From Stutzerimonas stutzeri (lineage in GTDB: Bacteria > Pseudomonadota > Gammaproteobacteria > Pseudomonadales > Pseudomonadaceae), in assembly GCF_015291885.1 (NCBI RefSeq), contig NZ_CP036186.1, forward strand, positions 248,001 through 312,000: 64,000 nucleotides of DNA, written 5' to 3'. A program made the translations under genes and the position numbers. This document shows positions 59,212 through 64,000 of the stretch, piece after piece. Below the pieces are notes generated by a model. That model saw nothing but the letters and a program-made list of their open reading frames with translations, was not told where the DNA came from and made no database searches. Every line of letters starts with the position of its first letter. Position 1 is the stretch's first letter.

Positions 59212-60527
59212 TGGCCGCGGGTGAGGTTCAGCCCTTTGAGCAGGTTCAATGCCTGACCGAGTTGGTAGTCGTCGTCCTGCGGGCGCGGCGAATCGCTGGC
59301 GATCTGGGTGGCGGTGGGACGGTCCGGTCCGCCGTTGCCGTTGCCCAGGTGACCAGCAAGGTCCGCTTCGCGGAAGCCATCCGCAGCCTGCTCGCGGGTC
59401 AGCTTGGCGCGTTCGACCTTGATGTCCGGTTCGATGCCCTGGGCCTGGATCGAACGCCCACTGGGGGTGTAATAGAGCGCTGTGGTGAGCTTGAGCGCGC
59501 GATCATTGTTCAGCGGCAGCACGGTCTGCACCGAACCCTTGCCAAAGCTGTCGGTGCCCATGACCACGCCGCGCTTGTGGTCCTGCAGTGCGCCGGCAAC
59601 GATCTCGGAGGCCGAGGCGCTACCGCCATTAATCAGCACGACCAGCGGCACACCTTCGCTGGCATCGGCCGCGTCAGCATTGAAGCGCAGCTCGGAGTTG
59701 GCGATACGGCCCTTGGTGTAGACGATCAGGCCCTTGGTGAGGAAGTGGTCGGAAATCTCTACCGCCGCCTGGAGTACGCCACCGGGGTTGTTGCGCAAAT
59801 CCAGCACAAGACCGTTCAGCTTCTTGCCTTCGTTGTCTTTCTTCAGCGTGGCCAGCGCCTTGCCAACTTCCTCGCCGGAGTTGACCTGGAACTGGGTAAC
59901 GCGCAGATAACCGTAGCCCGGCTCGAGGATCTGGCTGCGCACGCTACGCACCTTGATGATCGCGCGGGTGAGCTTGACGTCGAACGGCTGGCCGCCCTCG
60001 CGCACCAGCGTCAGCTTGATACTGCTGCCCGGCTTGCCGCGCATCTTGCCGATGGCATCCATCATCGACAGGCCCTTGGTCGGTTGGCCGTCGATTTTGA
60101 CGATCAGGTCGCCGGCTTCGATGCCGGCCTTCGATGCCGGGGTGTCGTCGATCGGCGAAACGACCTTGATGAAGCCGTCTTCCATGCCGACTTCGATACC
60201 CAGGCCGCCGAACTCGCCGCTGGTGCTTTCCTGCAGTTCGGCGAACGCCTCGGGTTCCAGGTACGCGGAGTGGGGATCGAGATTGCTGAGCATGCCCTTG
60301 ATGGCGTTTTCCAGCAGCGTCTTGTCATCCACCGGCTCGACATACGCCGCCTTGATGCGGTCCAGCACCTCGGCAAAGGTGCGCAGCTCTTCCAGCGGCA
60401 GGGGCGCCTTGGCGCTCGGCGCCGCCGTCTCCGCCGGTGGCTGCTGAGCCCAGGCGCCGCCCTGCATCCCCAGCAGTATGGCCAGGGCGAGCGTGGATGG
60501 GCGGGCGAAACGGCGCAGGTGCAACAT
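59208..60527 (-). CDS. ctpA: C-terminal processing protease CtpA (S41)
   Basis: The 439-residue periplasmic protease has a signal peptide ending GGAWA, a PDZ domain (about residues 95-175, with FIKVVSPIDDTPASKAGIEAGD) and an S41 domain with nucleophile Ser in NGGSASASEIVAGALQ and Lys in DSFGKGSVQTV. It degrades peptidoglycan hydrolases in pseudomonads. It is co-transcribed with envC upstream and the deacetylase downstream. Confidence 0.94.
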   Translation of the reverse strand: MLHLRRFARPSTLALAILLGMQGGAWAQQPPAETAAPSAKAPLPLEELRTFAEVLDRIKAAYVEPVDDKTLLENAIKGMLSNLDPHSAYLEPEAFAELQESTSGEFGGLGIEVGMEDGFIKVVSPIDDTPASKAGIEAGDLIVKIDGQPTKGLSMMDAIGKMRGKPGSSIKLTLVREGGQPFDVKLTRAIIKVRSVRSQILEPGYGYLRVTQFQVNSGEEVGKALATLKKDNEGKKLNGLVLDLRNNPGGVLQAAVEISDHFLTKGLIVYTKGRIANSELRFNADAADASEGVPLVVLINGGSASASEIVAGALQDHKRGVVMGTDSFGKGSVQTVLPLNNDRALKLTTALYYTPSGRSIQAQGIEPDIKVERAKLTREQAADGFREADLAGHLGNGNGGPDRPTATQIASDSPRPQDDDYQLGQALNLLKGLNLTRGQ

Positions 60528-60598
60528 GTCGAACTCCAGTTATGAGAGGGCGCGCTTGGCGATACGGGCGGCTCGGCAGGACCGAACGCCGCAACTCG

Positions 60599-61861
60599 CT
60601 AGCCTTGCGCGCGACACCATTGGGCAGGATCGCTGGGGCGGCCCTGCTGCCGAATGGCGAAATACAGTGCGGCAGTTTCCTGGCCGCCGCTGGTGCCTAC
60701 CGTGGCAATCGGGTCACCGGCCTTGACGATGTCGCCGGCGTCACGCAGCAAGCTCTGGTTGTGACCATACAGGCTCAGGTAGCCATTGCCATGGTCAAGA
60801 ATTACAAGCAGGCCGGCGCCGCGTAGCCAGTCAGCGAATACTACCCGTCCGCCATGCACGGCACGGACCTGAGTGCCGACGCTGGCGCCGATCAGCACGC
60901 CGTCCCACTTGGTTCGAGCGTCGCCGCCGCGCGGAGTGCCGTAGCGGGCGACGAGACGTCCATCGACTGGCCAGGGGAGCTTGCCTTTGGCCTGGGAAAA
61001 CGGCCCGCCAAAGCTGCCGCCGGCACTGGACACCGTAGGCCCGCTCGGCGCTGGTGTCGGTGCTGCCCCTGCCGCCTGGCGCTGCTGCTCCCGCTGACGC
61101 TCGGCAAGCAGCGCGCGCTGCCGTGCTTGTTCGGCTTCACGCGCCTGGCGCGCCAGGGTTTCCTCGATGGTCTTGAGCACACGCTCGAACTGGGCCTGCT
61201 CCTGGCGGCGTGCCTGCAGTTTCTGCTCACGGCTGGACAGGTCGCTGTTGAGCTTGGCGAGTGCCTGTTGACGCTCCTTGCGTACCTCGGCGAGCTGGTC
61301 GCGCCGCTCGATCAGGCCATCCTTCTTTTCCGCCAGAAGAGCCTGCTCCGCCTCGATATCGGTTTCGACATTGGCCAGCTGGCGCAATGTTTCGTTGAAG
61401 CTGTCTAGCTGCTCGAGCCGTGCCTTGTTCAGGTAGTCGTAATAGGTGATGGTGCGGCTGAATTTTTCCGGATTCTGCTGGTTGAGCAGCAGTTTGAGGT
61501 ACTCCTGGCGACCGTTCTGGTAGGCGGCTCTGGCCTGCAGGCCGATCAGGCGCTGCTGTTCCAGGCGTGCGCCTTCGAGGGTGGTCTTCTCCTCGTTGAG
61601 GCGTTCCAGTTCCGCCTCGCTGCGGTCGATTTCCTGCTGCAGGGTGTCGACCTGTTTCTCCAGCTGCCCCATCTCGCTTTCAGTGGTTTGCAGCTGCTTC
61701 TGAACGCCGGACTTCTGCTGTTCGATCTGCTTGAGCAGCTTCTGCAGTTCGTTGATGTCCTGGCGGGCTGCTTCGATCTGCTGCCGCGCTGCGGCACGAT
61801 CGTCCGCCACGGCAGGACCGAGCAGGCAGAGGAGGGCGAGGGCGAGAAAAGTACGAGGCAT
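60599..61861 (-). CDS. EnvC-like murein hydrolase activator
   Basis: The 420-residue protein has a signal peptide, a long coiled coil (about residues 20-250) and a C-terminal LytM/M23 fold (about 295-415). The zinc ligands are degenerate: KWDGVLI instead of HxGxD, and ALYFAIRQQ in place of HxH. EnvC with a degenerate LytM activates amidases at the septum rather than cutting itself. It is the first gene of the envC-ctpA-deacetylase group. Confidence 0.9.
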   Translation of the reverse strand: MPRTFLALALLCLLGPAVADDRAAARQQIEAARQDINELQKLLKQIEQQKSGVQKQLQTTESEMGQLEKQVDTLQQEIDRSEAELERLNEEKTTLEGARLEQQRLIGLQARAAYQNGRQEYLKLLLNQQNPEKFSRTITYYDYLNKARLEQLDSFNETLRQLANVETDIEAEQALLAEKKDGLIERRDQLAEVRKERQQALAKLNSDLSSREQKLQARRQEQAQFERVLKTIEETLARQAREAEQARQRALLAERQREQQRQAAGAAPTPAPSGPTVSSAGGSFGGPFSQAKGKLPWPVDGRLVARYGTPRGGDARTKWDGVLIGASVGTQVRAVHGGRVVFADWLRGAGLLVILDHGNGYLSLYGHNQSLLRDAGDIVKAGDPIATVGTSGGQETAALYFAIRQQGRPSDPAQWCRAQG

Positions 61862-61933
61862 TGGAGGGTGTCAACCGAGCGTTATGACCGGCGTAGTATG
61901 CCTAAAAAGCAAGCTGGAAGCTTGAAGCCTGTA

Positions 61934-61968
61934 GCGGGAAACGGCGGCTGACGCCGTCCGCTTCCCGC
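61934..61968. terminator. Stem-loop between gpmI and envC
   Basis: GCGGGAA with CGGCG pairs with CGCCG and TTCCCGC, interrupted by a small bulge. It lies just downstream of the gpmI stop. There is no T-run, so factor-independent termination is weak or it is a structural repeat. Confidence 0.4.
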
Positions 61969-61976
61969 CTGGGCGA

Positions 61977-63524
61977 TCAGTTCAGCTCGATGATCGAGCG
62001 GCCAGTCATCTCTGGCGGTACCGGCATGCCGAGCAAGGTCAGCATGGTTGGGGCGACATCGGCCAGCACGCCGCCTGCGCGGATCGAGACGTTGCGCTTG
62101 CCGATATAGATGAAGGGCACGGGCTCGCAGGTATGCGCGGTGTGCGCCTGGCCGGTCATGACGTCTTCCATCTGTTCGACGTTGCCGTGGTCAGCGGTCA
62201 GCAGCGCCTCACCGCCGACCTTGTCCAGCGCCTCGACGATGCGCCCGACACAGCTGTCCAGGCACTCCACCGCCTTGACCGCGGCATCGAACACGCCGGT
62301 ATGGCCGACCATGTCGCCGTTGGCATAGTTGACCACGATGACGTCGTAGCGCTGATTCTCGATGGCATCGACGATGCGGTCGGTGACCTCGGGCGCGCTC
62401 ATTTCGGGTTTCAGGTCGTAAGTGGCGACCTGAGGCGACGGGATCAGAATGCGTTCCTCGCCTGGGAAGGGTTCTTCGCGGCCACCGGAGAAGAAGAAGG
62501 TGACGTGGGCGTATTTCTCGGTTTCGGCAATGCGCAGCTGGGTCTTGCCGTTGTTGGCCAGGTATTCGCCGAGCACGTTGGTCAGCGCTTCCGGGGCAAA
62601 GGCTGCCGGCGCGGGAATGCTCGCGGCGTACTGGGTGAGCATTACGAACTCGGCCAGTTGCGGCACCCGGGCACGCTCGAATTCCTTGAAGCCGGGTTCG
62701 ACGAAGCAGCGGGTGAGTTCCCGAGCGCGGTCGGCACGGAAGTTCATGAACACCACGGCATCGCCATCTTCGACACGCACCGGCTCGCCGATGGTGGTCG
62801 CTTTGACGAACTCGTCACTTTCGCCACGCTCATAGGCGGCAATCAAACCATCCACGGCGTAGTCGGAGTGGTGCTCGGCCTTGCCCTCGACGATCAGCTC
62901 GTAGGCCTGTTGTACGCGATCCCAGCGGTTGTCGCGGTCCATGGCGAAGTAGCGCCCGATCAGGCTGGCGATACGCCCCTTGCCCAGGCGCGTGAAGGTA
63001 GCCTGGAGCAGTTCGATGGAGTGCTGTGCGCTCTTCGGCGGGGTGTCGCGGCCGTCAAGGAAGGCGTGCAGGTAGATTTTCTCGGCGCCGCGCTGGGCCG
63101 CCAGCTCGGCCATGGCGACCAGATGATCCTGATGGCTGTGCACGCCACCGTCGGAGAGCAGGCCGAGGATGTGCACCGCCTTCCCCGCACCTACGGCTTT
63201 GTCGACGGCGGCACAGATAGTCGGATTGGCGAAGAACTTGCCGTCGCGGATCGCCTTGGTCACGCGGGTGAAGTCCTGATACACCACACGGCCAGCGCCC
63301 AGATTCATGTGTCCGACCTCGGAGTTGCCCATCTGCCCGTCCGGCAGGCCAACGTCCATGCCGCTGCCGGAGATCAGCCCGTGCGGCTGACTGGCCAGCA
63401 GGCGGTCGTAGACTGGCTTGCGCGCAGCATGGATGGCGTTGAAGTCGGGACTGTCGCTGTGCCCGAAGCCATCGAGAATGATCAGTACCAGGGGTTTGGG
63501 CACGGCATTAGGTGCGACAGGCAT
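61977..63524 (-). CDS. gpmI: 2,3-bisphosphoglycerate-independent phosphoglycerate mutase
   Basis: The 515-residue alkaline-phosphatase-superfamily enzyme interconverts 3- and 2-phosphoglycerate. The active-site Ser lies in [18 protein letters not shown] (about residue 65), metal ligands in [10 protein letters not shown] and [11 protein letters not shown], and [12 protein letters not shown] and [11 protein letters not shown] are also conserved. It is full length. Confidence 0.97.
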   Translation of the reverse strand: MPVAPNAVPKPLVLIILDGFGHSDSPDFNAIHAARKPVYDRLLASQPHGLISGSGMDVGLPDGQMGNSEVGHMNLGAGRVVYQDFTRVTKAIRDGKFFANPTICAAVDKAVGAGKAVHILGLLSDGGVHSHQDHLVAMAELAAQRGAEKIYLHAFLDGRDTPPKSAQHSIELLQATFTRLGKGRIASLIGRYFAMDRDNRWDRVQQAYELIVEGKAEHHSDYAVDGLIAAYERGESDEFVKATTIGEPVRVEDGDAVVFMNFRADRARELTRCFVEPGFKEFERARVPQLAEFVMLTQYAASIPAPAAFAPEALTNVLGEYLANNGKTQLRIAETEKYAHVTFFFSGGREEPFPGEERILIPSPQVATYDLKPEMSAPEVTDRIVDAIENQRYDVIVVNYANGDMVGHTGVFDAAVKAVECLDSCVGRIVEALDKVGGEALLTADHGNVEQMEDVMTGQAHTAHTCEPVPFIYIGKRNVSIRAGGVLADVAPTMLTLLGMPVPPEMTGRSIIELN

Positions 63525-63603
63525 GCTTTCGGGCTCCTTGCGCGGGGCGGAAAAGGGCGGTCAGTCTACTGGCTGACCAGGATGAGGTCACGATTCATCA
63601 GGG

Positions 63604-63632
63604 TTCAGCCGGTAGGAGGGCCTGTGTATACT
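63604..63632 (+). promoter_or_regulatory. Promoter of the rhodanese-like gene
   Basis: TTCAGC (-35) and TATACT (-10) are separated by 17 bp, 32 bp before the ATG at 63664, in the gap between divergent gpmI and the rhodanese gene. Confidence 0.5.
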
Positions 63633-63663
63633 GGCCCGCATTTTATCGTCCGGGTACCCGTTG

Positions 63664-64000
63664 ATGCTCGCTAACCTGATTGAATTTGTCTCTAACCACT
63701 ATGTACTCAGCAGCCTGTTCGTCGTGCTGTTGATCCTTTTGTTCATCACCGAGACACGCAAGGGTGGCAAGAGCCTGAGCAATCGCGAACTGACGGCACT
63801 GGTCAACAGTGACGAGGGCGTGGTGTTGGACGTGCGCGCCAAGAAGGAGTTCGACGCCGGCCATATCGTCGATGCATTGAACATTCCCTACGAGAAGCTG
63901 GTCAGCCGCACAGGCGAGCTGGAAAAGCACAAGGCAAAGACCATCATCGTGGTCGACGCCATGGGGCAGCACGCCGGAACGGCCTGCCGTGAGCTGCAGA
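63664..64000 (+). CDS. Rhodanese-like membrane protein (partial)
   Basis: This gene runs off the right edge. The visible 112 residues have an N-terminal hydrophobic helix (YVLSSLFVVLLILLFITE) and a rhodanese fold (VVLDVRAKKEFDAGHIVDALNIP). At the active-site loop the sequence is IIVVDAMGQHAG, without the catalytic Cys, so sulfurtransferase activity is unlikely. It resembles the YibN-type protein encoded next to gpmI and grx/secB in gammaproteobacteria. Confidence 0.85.
   Translation, partial: MLANLIEFVSNHYVLSSLFVVLLILLFITETRKGGKSLSNRELTALVNSDEGVVLDVRAKKEFDAGHIVDALNIPYEKLVSRTGELEKHKAKTIIVVDAMGQHAGTACRELQ

Noticed and set aside
59148..60545. 465-codon plus-strand frame opposite ctpA
   Set aside because: Entirely antisense to ctpA, whose motifs are all present.
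62133..63674. 513-codon plus-strand frame opposite gpmI
   Set aside because: Antisense shadow of gpmI and incompatible with the rhodanese-gene promoter.

Overview
The window is high-GC proteobacterial DNA that I read as a chromosome segment of a Pseudomonas of the aeruginosa/mendocina type. This rests on gene content, gene order and REP-like repeats. From the ABC amino-acid transporter (19-22 kb), through yggX-mutY-asmA (42-45 kb), to hisBHAF, paired periplasmic binding proteins, a polysaccharide deacetylase, ctpA, envC, gpmI and a rhodanese (53-64 kb), the order resembles the PA5130-PA5155 stretch of P. aeruginosa PAO1 as I remember it. Several accessory blocks have been inserted into that backbone.

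Layout. 1-16.9 kb (minus strand): a type VI secretion (T6SS) operon, tssA-tssB-tssC-tssE, then a PAAR protein with an AT-rich cargo trio (candidate effector, small membrane protein, lipoprotein), then tssF-tssG-clpV, a sigma-54 activator, vgrG, a DUF4123 adaptor and two tandem DUF3304 genes, the second cut by the window edge. hcp and the membrane-complex genes tssJKLM are not in the window. An IS30 element lies 18 bp upstream of the tssA start codon. 18-25 kb: a hexose-6-phosphate mutarotase, a four-gene polar amino-acid ABC transporter and a BetT-type choline transporter. 24.9-31.8 kb: a frameshifted binding-protein gene, an iron operon (TonB-dependent receptor, DUF3649, a frameshifted PepSY protein, DUF3325) behind a Fur-like box, a thermonuclease-like protein and an intact binding protein.

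32.06-41.72 kb: a 9.7-kb integrative element in the 3' end of tRNA-Phe(GAA). It has a tyrosine integrase, an AlpA-like regulator, a replication module (small ORFs, TOPRIM primase, DUF927 helicase), arrays of iteron-like repeats, a C4-type antisense-RNA region with an intrinsic terminator, and a NYN-domain ribonuclease at the far end as likely cargo. It looks like a P4-type satellite without capsid-hijacking genes, and it is the most interesting object here.

42-53 kb: tRNA-Phe with a strong promoter, yggX, mutY, asmA, panZ-like, and then a nitrate-uptake operon (nasR, leader attenuator, nrtA, nrtB, nrtD). Its ATPase gene is split by a complete 2,508-bp IS66-family element with an 8-bp target duplication. 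53-64 kb: hisB-hisH-DUF2164-hisA-hisF, two paralogous periplasmic binding proteins, the deacetylase-ctpA-envC cell-wall operon, gpmI and a divergent rhodanese-like gene that runs off the end.

How parts may work together: the sigma-54 activator probably drives the T6SS operon; NasR probably antiterminates the nrt leader, although the transporter now lacks an intact ATPase; the satellite appears to carry its own replication, immunity RNA and integration functions. All functions are inferred from sequence alone.
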